Notes: generated by a model not told the origin, from the sequence alone. Shown: positions 6,994 through 16,163, counted from the stretch's first letter. The stretch: 20,907 nucleotides of DNA from JBDZUZ01 sp040255445 (GCA_040255445.1 JBDZUZ010000060.1:1-20907), one strand, 5' to 3'. Made by a program: numbers and translations.

Positions 6994-7692
6994 TCACCTC
7001 TCCTGCACCGAATTCACCATCGCCGTCCAACTCGGCAGCGCGGCCGCGACTTCGCCCGCCTGGCCGGTCATCCGCACGAAGCTCACGCCGCCCGGCCCCT
7101 CAATGATCACGCCCACCAGCGTGTGCTCGTCCAGCCGCGTCGCCGTCTGGCCGGGCATGCCCGAGAGATAGGTACCGGTCGCGGTGTACTGCGTCACCGT
7201 GAACGGCCCGAGCACGCGCTCCGCTGTGACGCCCTCGGCCGGCTGGCCGCCGGGACCGAGCACCTGGCCGCGCCACCGCGCGATGTTCGATTCGATCATC
7301 TGCTCCCGCGGCATGTCCTTGAGCTGCAGATCGCCGAAGAAGACGATCTCCGCGCCGCCGGGCGTAACGAACTCGGCGGCCCGCATCGCGCTCGACGGCG
7401 GACGCGAGGTCCAGTTCATCGGCAGCGCGATCTTGAAGCTGCCGATCGCCACCGGCTCCGCCAGCTTGGGCGCATCCGCTGATGGATCGATGCCGGTACC
7501 GCCGGGCACATCGGTATCGCGCAGCGCCGGATCATCGGGCACGGTGACGGGCGGAGCGTTGGTGGCTTGCGGCGCCTCGGCGGGGGCTGCCGCGCCGGCG
7601 TCGGCGGGCGGCGCCGCTTCCTTCTTGTCACACGCCGCGAGGAGGAGGAGCGCCGAGCCGGCGCACGCGATGATCGGGAGTGTTCGTGCCAT
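6994..7692 (-). CDS. Putative lipoprotein of unknown function
   Basis: A 232-residue protein starting at the ATG ending at 7692 (AGGA a short distance upstream). The frame is open to 7773, but only the 7692 start puts the signal peptide at the N-terminus. Residues 5-21 form a lipoprotein signal with lipobox LAAC (Cys21), followed by an Ala/Pro-rich linker (about 22-75). The globular part starts near PVAIGSFKIALPMNW and includes GAEIVFFGDLQ and a C-terminal TAMVNSVQ segment. I do not recognise a characterised family. The pattern (amphipathic protein with a probability of alternating strands, PMNW) recalls other planctomycete lipoproteins of unknown role. It should be membrane-anchored on the periplasmic side. 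It lies 50 bp after the glycosyltransferase gene, in the same direction. Confidence 0.8.
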   Translation of the reverse strand: MARTLPIIACAGSALLLLAACDKKEAAPPADAGAAAPAEAPQATNAPPVTVPDDPALRDTDVPGGTGIDPSADAPKLAEPVAIGSFKIALPMNWTSRPPSSAMRAAEFVTPGGAEIVFFGDLQLKDMPREQMIESNIARWRGQVLGPGGQPAEGVTAERVLGPFTVTQYTATGTYLSGMPGQTATRLDEHTLVGVIIEGPGGVSFVRMTGQAGEVAAALPSWTAMVNSVQER

Positions 7693-7742
7693 GGTCGATC
7701 CTACGCCCGCGGACCGCACCGACCCGCATCCGAGAACCGCGT

Positions 7743-9527
7743 TCATCCGCCCGCGGTGCAATGCTGACGCCACACGCCGCGGAGGGTCTCACCGAACATC
7801 GCCGCGAAGCGCGGCGCATCGCACAGCGGCGATGCGGTCATGCGTTCGCGGAGCGTCCCTCGGTAGTTTCGGATGCGGTCGGGGTCCGCGGCGAGCGCTG
7901 CGGCCAGGTCGATGGCCCCCTCGACCGAGTCGGCGATCAGTTCATCGAGCCCTGCCGCGGAGAGCAGCGAAGCACTCACACGCGAAGCATGTCGATCGCC
8001 GCGGAACGCGATGACGGGCACACCCATCCACAACGCCTCGCAGGTCGTCGTCGTGCCGTTGTAGGGGAAGGGGTCGAGCGCGATGTCGATGCGGCGGTAC
8101 GCGGCGAGGTGTCCCCCGGTGTCGTCGATCGGCCCGAGCAGATCGAGCCGGTCCGCGGGCAGGCCCTGCGCGGCGAACCGCTCGGCGAGTTCTTCGCGCA
8201 AGGCCGTCTCGCGGAGCGTCGCGGCCTTGAGGATCAGCCTCGCGTTGGGCACGCGGTTGAGCAGACCCGACCACGCGCGGATGACATCCTCGTTGAGCTT
8301 CTGGATCGCGTTGAATGAGCCGAAGGTGATGAAGCCGTTGGCATCGCAGGGCGGGGCGCCGGGATCGGGCGCGTCCTCGGGCGTGGCGGTGGGGGGGCCG
8401 AAGCAGAGAAAGCACGGTTCGAGGCGCACGAGTTTCTCGGTCACGATGCGGTCCGCCTCGCCGGGAGGGTCTGTGATCGCATCCACCAGCCGCACATCAA
8501 CGCTGTCGAGCCCGGTGGTGTTGGGGTAGCCGATGTACGTGACCGTGACAGGCGCGGGGCGGAGCGCCATCGCCATGAGCCGGTGGCCGTGCGTGTGGCC
8601 GGAGAGGTCGATGGCGATATCGATGCCGTCGCGGCGCATGCGCATCGCCAGGTCCAGCGGCGGGAGCGCGTGAGCGTCGACCCATGTGGTCGCGAGCGAC
8701 TTGAGGCGCTTTGTCATCACATCGCTGTTGCTGGCCGTGTAGTAGCAGACCGTCTCGAAGCGCTCGCGGTCGATAGCGCGAAGGATGGGCTCGACAAAGA
8801 AGGCGACCGAGTGCATACGCAGATCCGGAGAGATGAAGCCGATACGGAGTCTCTTCCCGGGATCGAGATCGGTGCGGAGTGAGCCCAGGTCGGGCGGGCT
8901 CATAGCAGTAAGCCGCGCGCCGTACCGCCGGTGCGATTCGAAGATCTCCGGCAGCGCAGCTCGCCGGTCGTAGTTCATCGTCTGCGCGAGCGTGCTGAGC
9001 AGGGCGGGGTCATCGCCGTTCGCCGCGGCGGCGGCGCGGGCGAGATTCATCGCCTCCTCGACGCGGCCTCTCGCGAGCAACGCGGCCGAGCCGGTCACGG
9101 CCAGGCTCGTGTGCCCGGGGAACTTCACGAGCGCCTCGCGGCAGAACTCGCTGGTCTCGCGGTAGCGGCCCATGGATGAGAGCACCGCGGCGAGCGCGGC
9201 GTATGCCGCCGGATCCGCGAACCCGGCTTCGATCGCGCTGCGGAGCAGCGGCTCCGCTTCCTTCGATTCGCCAGCGAGCGCGAGCATGCGCCCCGTGTGG
9301 TAGCGGAGCTCGCCGTCGTCGGGCCGCGTCTCGAGCGCGGCCTTCGCGTAGTACACCGCCTGCGGCCGCTGGCCCAGCGCGAGCAGCGTGCGGGCCATCT
9401 GCACCATCGTGTAGGTGTGGCCGGGGTGTTGCTGGAGGATCCGCTGGTAGATGGAGCGGGCCTGCTCGTGCCGGCCGGCATCGGCATGCGTCTGGGCCTG
9501 CAGCAGTTTGTGCTCGAGATTCGCCAT
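7743..9527 (-). CDS. TPR protein with O-GlcNAc transferase-like (SPINDLY-type) glycosyltransferase domain
   Basis: 594 residues. Residues 1-200 are tetratricopeptide-like helical repeats (for example ARSIYQRILQQHPGH and AVYYAKAALETRPDDGELRY). Residues about 225-590 form a GT41-type glycosyltransferase: RIGFISPDLRMHSVAFF (His239 in the position of the conserved His), DIAIDLSGHTHGHR, YIGYPNTTGLDSVDVRLVD, FGSFNAIQKLN (Lys410 in the position of the UDP-contacting Lys of human OGT), and DPFPYNGTTTTCEALWMGVPVI with HASRVSASLL. Family members transfer a sugar from a nucleotide donor to Ser/Thr of proteins. The TPR part normally holds the acceptor. No signal peptide is seen, so it should be cytoplasmic. 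The gene lies 71 bp after dxr and 50 bp before the lipoprotein gene. Donor and targets are unknown. Confidence 0.92.
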   Translation of the reverse strand: MANLEHKLLQAQTHADAGRHEQARSIYQRILQQHPGHTYTMVQMARTLLALGQRPQAVYYAKAALETRPDDGELRYHTGRMLALAGESKEAEPLLRSAIEAGFADPAAYAALAAVLSSMGRYRETSEFCREALVKFPGHTSLAVTGSAALLARGRVEEAMNLARAAAAANGDDPALLSTLAQTMNYDRRAALPEIFESHRRYGARLTAMSPPDLGSLRTDLDPGKRLRIGFISPDLRMHSVAFFVEPILRAIDRERFETVCYYTASNSDVMTKRLKSLATTWVDAHALPPLDLAMRMRRDGIDIAIDLSGHTHGHRLMAMALRPAPVTVTYIGYPNTTGLDSVDVRLVDAITDPPGEADRIVTEKLVRLEPCFLCFGPPTATPEDAPDPGAPPCDANGFITFGSFNAIQKLNEDVIRAWSGLLNRVPNARLILKAATLRETALREELAERFAAQGLPADRLDLLGPIDDTGGHLAAYRRIDIALDPFPYNGTTTTCEALWMGVPVIAFRGDRHASRVSASLLSAAGLDELIADSVEGAIDLAAALAADPDRIRNYRGTLRERMTASPLCDAPRFAAMFGETLRGVWRQHCTAGG

Positions 9528-9598
9528 GCGTGCCGCAGTGTAGTGGCGATCCGCGGCGGCGTGCCGCCCGTTCAGCCGCTCGGGCGCTGCTCTGGCGC

Positions 9599-10825
9599 TC
9601 AGCCGATCAGGCGGGCGACGGCGGCGCGGGCCAAGGCATCCGCCGCGCGGACATCATCGAGCGAGTTGATCGGCCCGGGCTCAACCGCCGCGAGTGCATC
9701 GCGCACCAGGCCCGAGATCCTCCCGAAGTTGACGCCCCGGTCGCCGGCGAGGAACGCCGCGACGGCGGCCTCGTTCGCCGCGTTGAAGACCGCCCCGGCG
9801 TTCCCGCCGCGGGCGATCACGTCGTACGCGAGCCCCAGCGCCGGGAAGCGCTGGAGATCCGGCGCTTCGAACTCCAACCCCGACAGCATCGCCAGGTCGA
9901 GCGGCCGGCAGACGCCGGGCCACCGGTGCGGGTACGAGAGCGCAACCTGGATCGGACACCGCATATCAGGCGCGCCCAGCTGTGCGATCGAGCTGCCATC
10001 GGCGAACTCGACCAGCGAGTGCACGATCGACTGCGGGTGGATCACCGCGCTGATCCGCTCGCCGGGGATCCCGAAGAGCCAGTGCGCCTCGAGAATCTCG
10101 AGCGCCTTGTTCATCAGCGAGGCCGAGTCGATGGTGACCTTGGGCCCCATGCTCCATGTCGGGTGCTTGAGCGCCTCCCGCGGCGTGGCGTTCTCGATCC
10201 GCTCGCGCGACCAGGTGCGGAAGGGCCCGCCCGAGGCCGTGAGTGTGACGCGGCGGACACTCGGGCCGACCGTCAGCGGTGGCGCGGACCAGGAGCCGGG
10301 GCCCGTGGGATCATCACCGTCCGCGCGGCGGTCGCCCGCGAGACACTGCCACACCGCCGCGTGCTCGCTGTCGACCGGGAGGATCTTGGAGCCGCTGCGT
10401 TTCGCCGCGGGCACGACCAGGCCCCCGGCCGCGACGAGCGTCTCCTTATTCGCCAGCGCGATGTCGCGGCCGAGCTCGACCGCCGCGAGCGTCGCGGGCA
10501 GGCCCGCAACACCCACCATCGCCGCGAGCACGAGATCGCAGCCGACCTCGCGGACCAGCGTCTCCGCGGCGTTCGCGCCGCGGCGGACCCGCGTGTCAGG
10601 TGCGAACGATGCGCCGTTGCCATCGGCGAGCGCGATATCGCGCACGCCCAGCCGCTCGGCCTGCTCCTTGAGAAGCGCGGCGTTGCGGCCCGCGGCGAGA
10701 CCGACGACCTCGAAGCCCATCGGGATATCGCCCGACTCATGGAGCCGGTTGAGGTGTTCGACCACCTCGATCGTCTGCGTGCCGATCGAACCGGTCGAAC
10801 CGAGGATGAGGAGGCGTCGACGCAT
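9599..10825 (-). CDS. dxr: 1-deoxy-D-xylulose 5-phosphate reductoisomerase
   Basis: The enzyme converts DXP to 2-C-methyl-D-erythritol 4-phosphate with NADPH, the first committed step of the MEP isoprenoid pathway, in the cytoplasm. It has 408 residues. The NADPH-binding loop GSTGSIG is at 10-16. LANKETLVAAGG, PVDSEHAAVWQ (metal ligands Asp152 and Glu154), LTASGGPFR, MNKALEILEAHWLF (third acidic ligand Glu243) and VIHPQSIVHS follow in family order. Between GDRRADG and RRVTLTASGG there is a Gly/Pro-rich stretch of about 20 residues longer than in E. coli. The start ATG follows RNase E/G by 38 bp, which suggests co-transcription. Confidence 0.96.
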   Translation of the reverse strand: MRRRLLILGSTGSIGTQTIEVVEHLNRLHESGDIPMGFEVVGLAAGRNAALLKEQAERLGVRDIALADGNGASFAPDTRVRRGANAAETLVREVGCDLVLAAMVGVAGLPATLAAVELGRDIALANKETLVAAGGLVVPAAKRSGSKILPVDSEHAAVWQCLAGDRRADGDDPTGPGSWSAPPLTVGPSVRRVTLTASGGPFRTWSRERIENATPREALKHPTWSMGPKVTIDSASLMNKALEILEAHWLFGIPGERISAVIHPQSIVHSLVEFADGSSIAQLGAPDMRCPIQVALSYPHRWPGVCRPLDLAMLSGLEFEAPDLQRFPALGLAYDVIARGGNAGAVFNAANEAAVAAFLAGDRGVNFGRISGLVRDALAAVEPGPINSLDDVRAADALARAAVARLIG

Positions 10826-10863
10826 CCGGGCGGTAGTGCTTTCGAGTCAGTCGGCCCGGTGGA

Positions 10864-13800
10864 TCATTCCTGCTTGGGGCGGCGGTTGCGCTCGCTGGGC
10901 TTGAGCTTGCGCTTGAGCGCGCCGTACAGCAGCTTGGGCTTGGGCTTGTCGCTCTCGCTCTTGCCGCCGCCGGAGGACTCGGCCGCGGGCCCGCTCGCGG
11001 CCTTGGCCGGCGCGTGCGGGTCGGGCTTCACCGGGGGCAGGTCGGAGCTCTCTTCAGAACGCGACTTGCCGCGGTATCCGCCCGAGCTGCGCTGGTCGCC
11101 GCGGGCTTCCGGGCGAGACTCGCCGCGCGATTCGGAGCGCGGTTCACGCGGCGCATCGCCACGCGATTCACTCCTGGACTCGTCCTTCGATTCGCTCCGC
11201 GGCTCGGAACGCTCGCCGCGGCCGCCGGATTCGCCGCCTTCGGCCGCGCCCTCGCGGCCCTTGCCGCCGCGGCGCCGCCGACGGCGCCGCTTCTTCCGCG
11301 GGCCGTCGCCCTCGGGGCGGTCGTCGGATCCGCCGTCTTCGCCGCGGTCGTCCGCAGCGCCATCAGCATCCTCGGCCTCGTCGCCGTGATCGCCCGCTGT
11401 ATCTGTTGCGGTCGATGCGCCGTCATCTTCATCGCCGTGATCGCCGGCCGTGGCGGTTGCGACGGTGCGGCTCCGCGGCGCGGGTGTTGGGCGCTCGGCC
11501 GCGGCCGGGGATTCGTCATCAGCATCGGCGTCGGTACCGGCGGTCTCCTCGCCGGCGGCCCGCTCGCCGTTCTCGCTCGGGGCGCCTTCGCGGCCCTCGG
11601 CGCCCTCGCCGCGACCGCGTCCGCCGCGACGACGACGGCGGCGGCGACGCTTGCGACCGCCGCCCTCACCACCTTCACCGCCCTCGCCAACCTCGCCGCG
11701 GTCGCCACTATCACCGTCGGTCTGACCGGCTGCGATCTCATCGCCGTTCATCGCTTCGGTATCTGCATCGTCGCTCTGCGCCGCGATGAGATCGCCGTCG
11801 TCGCCGTGATCACCCGCGGTTTCCTGCGGCGTGCGGATCCGGCGCTCCTGACGCGGGCCATCGGCCGTGTCGCCGCCTTCGCCGGCGCGGTTCTCTTGCC
11901 TTGCGCGGCCCTGGTCGCGGTTCTGATCCCGGCTCGGTTCGCGACTCGGTTCGCGACTCGGCTCACGGTGGCCATCGCGATTCTCGCCGCGGCCGCGCCC
12001 GCCGCGACGGCGGCGGCGTCCGCCGCGTTCGCCCTTGTCGCCGCGATCGCCCTCGCCGCTCTCTTCGGAGCGAGACTCTTCGCGCGGCTCGCGCTGCTGG
12101 CGGCTCTCGCCGGCGGGCGCCTTGTCGCCCTCGCGGCTTCCATCGCGCCCACCATCACGAGCCTCATCGCGCCCACGTCCGCCACGCCGACGCCGGCGAC
12201 GCTTCTTGCGGCCGCCGCCTTCGCCGGATTCCTCCGCATCGCCGCCCTCGTCGACCTCGATCGGGTGCACGGGGCCGTCGTCGACATCCTCTTCGACCGG
12301 CTCGGGTTCGACCATCTCGGCGTGTTCATCGGCCGGGCTCGCGGCCCAGTCCGAGCCCGCGGGCGGCGCATCCTCCCAGGGCTTGAGGTCCTTGGGCTTG
12401 CGGGGCTGGGGGAGGCGGTCGATCTCGATGTCGGCGCCCGCGCCGTCGTACGCGTAGAACGCGCAGCGGTCGACGGGCACCGTCTCGCGGACGCGGACAT
12501 CCACATGCTTGCCGTAGATGCGCTCGACGCGGCTGAGCAACTGACGCTTGGTGCTGAGCAGTTCGCCCGCGATGCGCGGCGCGACCACCATCTCGACCTT
12601 GGCGATCTTGTCGTGATCGAGCAGGGCGGAGAGATCGCGGATCGCATCGGCCGAGACCGATTCGGGCTTCTGCAGCATGCCCCGGCCGCGGCAGGTCGGG
12701 CAATCCGAGAAGTGCACGCTCTCGTGGCTCGCCCGCATGCGCTGGCGGGTCATCTGCAGGATGCCGAACTCGGAGATCGGCAGGATCGTGCTCTTGGCGC
12801 GGTCGCGCTTCAGCCGGTCCTTGAAGCGGTTCTCGATGTCCTTGCGGTGCTTGCTGTCCCGCATATCGATCAGGTCGTTGATGACGATGCCGCCCAGGTC
12901 GCGGAGCCGCAGCTGGCGGCAGATCTCATCGACCGCCTCGATATTGGTCTGGTAGGCGTTGGTCTCGCTGTCGCGCGATTCGCGGCTCTTACCGCTGTTG
13001 ACGTCGATCGCGACCAGAGCCTCGGTCTGATCGATCACCAGCCGCCCGCCGCTGGGGAGCGGCACCTCCCGGGCGTGGATGTTGGCGATCTGCCGCTCGA
13101 TGCCGAAGGCGTGGAACATCGGCGTCTTGGTCGGGTAGTGCAGCAGCTTGGTCGCGCTGCGGGGCGCGACGATCTTGATGAAGCGGCTGGCCCGCTTGAG
13201 CGCGTTCTCGTTATCGATCACCACCGAGTTGGTGTCGCTGGTGATCATGTCGCGCAGGGCGCGGACAAGCAGATCACTCTCGGAATAGAGCAGCCGCGGC
13301 TTGTTGCCGGCCTTGAGGCGGCGTTCCATGTCCTTCCACAGCCGCTGCAGGTACGCGAGGTCGCGCTTGAGCTCGGCCTTGGTCCGGCTCATGCCCGCGG
13401 TGCGGAGGATGAAGCCGAACCCCTCGGGGAGATCCAGCTGATCAAGGATCTCGCGCATCTGCCGGCGAAGGTCCTCATCCTCGACCTTCCGCGAGACGCC
13501 GACATTGTCCATGTACGGCATCATCACCAGGAAGCGGCCCGGGATGGAGAGATAGCTCGTGAGCGTCGGGCCCTTGGTGCCCACGCCCTCCTTGAGCACC
13601 TGCACGATGACTTCCTGCCCGCGCTTGAGCGCGTGCTGGATCGGCGGCCGCTCGCGGCGCGGCGTCTTGAAGCCGACGCGCTCGCTGGTCTCTTCATCTT
13701 CTCCCGGGAAGTAGCGCGGGTGCAGGTCGCTGACGTGGAGGAACCCGTTCTCACCGACGCCGAAATCGACGAACGCGGCCTGGATCGCCGGCTCGACGTT

Positions 13801-13947
13801 CGTCACCTTGCCCACGTAGATGTTGCCCACGCGGCTCGCCGAAGCGAACCGCTCGACGTGCAGCTCCTCGAGCTTGCCGTCCTCCACGATCGCCACCCGG
13901 CACTCCTCGCCGGGGACGTAATTGATCAGCATCTGATTCTCGGCCAT
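10864..13947 (-). CDS. rne: Ribonuclease E/G with long Arg-rich, acidic C-terminal tail
   Basis: Endoribonuclease for mRNA decay and RNA processing, 1027 residues from the ATG ending at 13947 (MAENQMLINYVPGEECRVAI; the frame opens 12 codons earlier). Residues 36-120 are the S1 RNA-binding domain (GNIYVGKVTNVEP). The catalytic core has VAIDVNSGKS (Asp315), GGIVINDLIDM (Asp358, Asp361) and the Zn-link CPTC (Cys416, Cys419), followed by a small domain up to about 500. From about 520 the tail is low complexity: four basic patches (about 580-593, 643-653, 765-779, 884-897, of the form RRRRRRGGRGR) alternate with acidic and SREP/SESR-rich stretches. The heptapeptide TAGDHGD occurs three times (710, 833, 850). 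In E. coli the tail scaffolds the degradosome and binds RNA; here a similar role is inferred. It heads a five-gene minus-strand series. Confidence 0.95.
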   Translation of the reverse strand: MAENQMLINYVPGEECRVAIVEDGKLEELHVERFASASRVGNIYVGKVTNVEPAIQAAFVDFGVGENGFLHVSDLHPRYFPGEDEETSERVGFKTPRRERPPIQHALKRGQEVIVQVLKEGVGTKGPTLTSYLSIPGRFLVMMPYMDNVGVSRKVEDEDLRRQMREILDQLDLPEGFGFILRTAGMSRTKAELKRDLAYLQRLWKDMERRLKAGNKPRLLYSESDLLVRALRDMITSDTNSVVIDNENALKRASRFIKIVAPRSATKLLHYPTKTPMFHAFGIERQIANIHAREVPLPSGGRLVIDQTEALVAIDVNSGKSRESRDSETNAYQTNIEAVDEICRQLRLRDLGGIVINDLIDMRDSKHRKDIENRFKDRLKRDRAKSTILPISEFGILQMTRQRMRASHESVHFSDCPTCRGRGMLQKPESVSADAIRDLSALLDHDKIAKVEMVVAPRIAGELLSTKRQLLSRVERIYGKHVDVRVRETVPVDRCAFYAYDGAGADIEIDRLPQPRKPKDLKPWEDAPPAGSDWAASPADEHAEMVEPEPVEEDVDDGPVHPIEVDEGGDAEESGEGGGRKKRRRRRRGGRGRDEARDGGRDGSREGDKAPAGESRQQREPREESRSEESGEGDRGDKGERGGRRRRRGGRGRGENRDGHREPSREPSREPSRDQNRDQGRARQENRAGEGGDTADGPRQERRIRTPQETAGDHGDDGDLIAAQSDDADTEAMNGDEIAAGQTDGDSGDRGEVGEGGEGGEGGGRKRRRRRRRRGGRGRGEGAEGREGAPSENGERAAGEETAGTDADADDESPAAAERPTPAPRSRTVATATAGDHGDEDDGASTATDTAGDHGDEAEDADGAADDRGEDGGSDDRPEGDGPRKKRRRRRRRGGKGREGAAEGGESGGRGERSEPRSESKDESRSESRGDAPREPRSESRGESRPEARGDQRSSGGYRGKSRSEESSDLPPVKPDPHAPAKAASGPAAESSGGGKSESDKPKPKLLYGALKRKLKPSERNRRPKQE
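11931..11964. repeat. 12-bp tandem repeat within the RNase E/G tail
   Basis: CGGTTCGCGACT occurs at 11935-11946 and 11947-11958, with a partial copy on each side. On the coding strand it specifies the repeated tetrapeptide REPS (residues about 661-672). It looks like a recent in-frame expansion. Confidence 0.75.
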
Positions 13948-14369
13948 GGACCTCGCGCCCTTTCGCAGCGCGGCCCCGCTCATGCCCCCCGAGTACGCGA
14001 CAGCAACCCCGCGGCGATGGCCGCCGGGCTGGACGCTTCAACATCGTGTTGAGATTCGGGCGTTGGCACGCGAATGCTCGCGCAACCGCGGGTTGATTCC
14101 CGGGCTCTGGGCAAGCGTCGTGACCGAGCCGGATCCGCCACGCTCGCCCGGCGCCCGATCGAAGGACCGGGGGCGGGCAGCCGCGAGACCCGGGACCCGC
14201 CGGCCGCCGGGCCAGAAACCCATCGAAGGGTCCGGCTCCCGGCTTGTCGCCGCGGTCCTCGGCGGGCCCGCCGATCAAGCCTTGCTCAGGCTCGACCCAT
14301 GCGGGACCCGCGTTGTTCGGTTCCGACACCCACGCAGGGCGGGCGTCACACCGCAAGTTCTTTCCCCGG
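13948..14369. other. Gap between ptsI and RNase E/G, probable RNase E/G leader
   Basis: This 422-bp stretch lies upstream of RNase E/G on the minus strand. No credible gene is seen. It contains a perfect 14-bp palindrome CGGCGGGCCCGCCG (14260-14273) and an imperfect palindrome CAACATCGTGTTG (14039-14051). No clear promoter boxes or U-tract terminator are visible. Its length is comparable to the leader of E. coli rne, which mediates autoregulation, but no sequence similarity is claimed. Confidence 0.45.
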
Positions 14370-16163
14370 TCACTCGACGGAACGTCCGTCAAAGGCTTCC
14401 GGGACAATCTTTCGGGCCCGGTCCCGCAGCAACGCGGCGACCTGGACCTCGGAATCGAGCGACATCACCTGTCGGGCGATGCGTTCGCATTGTGGAACGG
14501 TGACGCTCCGGATCAGCCGCTTGAGCTGCGGGATCGCGGAACTCGTCACGGAAAGGGTACGCAAACCCAGCCCGATGAGCAACATGGCGTATTCCAGGTC
14601 GCCCGCGGACTCCCCGCAGCAGGACACCGGCGTCTGGTGCCTCCGGGCCGAGCGGCACACGTCCCGGATCAGCCGGATCACGGCCGGGTGGGTGGGGCTG
14701 TAGAGGTTCGCCACCCGTTCGTTGGTTCTATCGACCGCCAGGGTGTACTGCACGAGGTCGTTCGTGCCGATCGAGAAGAAATCGACCTCGCGGGCGAAGG
14801 CATCGGCCATGAGCGCGGCCGAGGGCACCTCGACCATCATGCCCACCTTGATGCTCCGGTCGAAGGGCACGCCCTCTTCCTCGAGTTCCTCCATCACGTC
14901 GTTGACCAGGTACTTGGCGTGCCGCAGTTCGGTCATGGATGTGATCAAGGGGAACATGACCTTGATCGGCCCCAGCGCTGAGGCCCGCAGGATCGCGCGG
15001 AGCTGCCGCTTGAACATCGGCAGGTTCCGCAGGCAGTAGCGGATGCTGCGGCAGCCCAGGAAGGGGTTCCGCTCGGGGATCTCCTCGCGGCTCTGGGTGT
15101 ACTTGTCCGCGCCCAGGTCGACCGTGCGGATCACCAGCTCGCGGCCCTTGAGCAGCTCGACGCACTGCTTGTAGCTCTCGTAGTGGTCTTCTTCGGTGGG
15201 CTCGGTTGCGCGGGTGAGGTAGAGGAACTCGGTGCGGTAGAGGCCGACACCCTCGCCGCCGCTGGCCAGCACGCTGGTGATCTCGCGCGGGAACTCGATG
15301 TTCCCGACGATCTTCACATCCGTGCCGTCCTGCGTGACCGACGGCAGGCTCGAAAGGTCGGCGAGCGAGAGGCGGAAGGTTCGCTGCTGCTCGATCGAGC
15401 CGCGGTACTCCTCGAGCGTGACGGGGTCGGGATTCAGAATCACCGTGCCGCGGTCGCCGTCGACGATGATGCCCATGCCGTCGCGCGCCACGCGCAGCAG
15501 CGTCTGACAACCCACAACCGCCGGGATTTCCAAGGCTCGCGCCACGATCGCTGTGTGGCTCGTCCGCCCGCCCAGGTCCGTGGTGAAGCCCAGGATCTTG
15601 CTGCGATCGAACCCCGCGGTCTGCGAGGGTGTGAGATCCCGTGCGACGATGATCGTGTCGCTCTCGGCCGAGTCGATCTTGCCCTGATCGCCGCCGGTCA
15701 GGTGCCGCAGCAGCCGGTGGCCCAGGTCATCGATGTCATTGACCTTCGTCGCGAAGACGGTGTCGCCCGCCTGCCGCAACCGGTCGGAGAGCTTCGCCAG
15801 CGTGCTGCTCACCGCATAGTCGGCGTTGACCTGCTCGGCCTCGATCAGCCGCTTCATCTCCCCGATCAGCGACTTGTCCTGCAGCATGCCGACGTGGAAG
15901 AGGAAGATCTTGGCGGTGTCGGCGCCCATTTCCTTCTCGGCGCGGGCGTGCACATCGCGGATCTCATCGATGGATTTGCCGATAGCCGTGTCGAGCCGCT
16001 CGATCTCGGGCGCGATGGCCGCGGCGGCGACCTTGCGGCGCTGCACGCGGCGCAGATCGTCATCAACGACCATCACGCGACCGATCGCGATCCCCGAGGA
16101 AACCGGGAGACCCTTGAAGGTCAGCATCGCGTTGTTGCCGGTCTGCTCGGTCATCCCCGTCAC
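14370..16163 (-). CDS. ptsI: Phosphoenolpyruvate-protein phosphotransferase (PTS enzyme I)
   Basis: Cytoplasmic enzyme that takes phosphate from PEP and passes it to HPr, 597 residues from the GTG ending at 16163 (GGGAG 6 nt upstream; an ATG at 16154 is an alternative). The N-terminus has KGLPVSSGIAIG. The swivelling His domain has GGRTSHTAIVARALEIPAVVG with the phosphorylated His203. The C-terminal TIM barrel has GVGLYRTEFLYL (Arg310), VIRTVDLGADK (Arg346), NPFLGCRSIR, MVEVPSAALMADAFA, FFSIGTNDLVQYTLAVDR and SCCGESAGD with the acid-base Cys516. All key residues are present, so it should be active. No HPr or enzyme II gene is in the window. It diverges from rho. Confidence 0.96.
   Translation of the reverse strand: MTGMTEQTGNNAMLTFKGLPVSSGIAIGRVMVVDDDLRRVQRRKVAAAAIAPEIERLDTAIGKSIDEIRDVHARAEKEMGADTAKIFLFHVGMLQDKSLIGEMKRLIEAEQVNADYAVSSTLAKLSDRLRQAGDTVFATKVNDIDDLGHRLLRHLTGGDQGKIDSAESDTIIVARDLTPSQTAGFDRSKILGFTTDLGGRTSHTAIVARALEIPAVVGCQTLLRVARDGMGIIVDGDRGTVILNPDPVTLEEYRGSIEQQRTFRLSLADLSSLPSVTQDGTDVKIVGNIEFPREITSVLASGGEGVGLYRTEFLYLTRATEPTEEDHYESYKQCVELLKGRELVIRTVDLGADKYTQSREEIPERNPFLGCRSIRYCLRNLPMFKRQLRAILRASALGPIKVMFPLITSMTELRHAKYLVNDVMEELEEEGVPFDRSIKVGMMVEVPSAALMADAFAREVDFFSIGTNDLVQYTLAVDRTNERVANLYSPTHPAVIRLIRDVCRSARRHQTPVSCCGESAGDLEYAMLLIGLGLRTLSVTSSAIPQLKRLIRSVTVPQCERIARQVMSLDSEVQVAALLRDRARKIVPEAFDGRSVE

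Noticed and set aside
9176..11389. Long plus-strand open frame opposite dxr and the RNase E/G tail
   Set aside because: It spans two genes with strong homology on the other strand, and its translation is low-complexity Arg/Ala-rich.
11014..14052. Long plus-strand open frame (about 1000 codons) opposite RNase E/G
   Set aside because: It is a composition shadow of the high-GC RNase E/G gene; its translation is Ala/Arg/Leu-rich without any recognisable domain.
14260..14273. Palindrome CGGCGGGCCCGCCG as a ptsI terminator
   Set aside because: There is no loop and no T-tract on the minus strand, and such GC palindromes are expected in this base composition.
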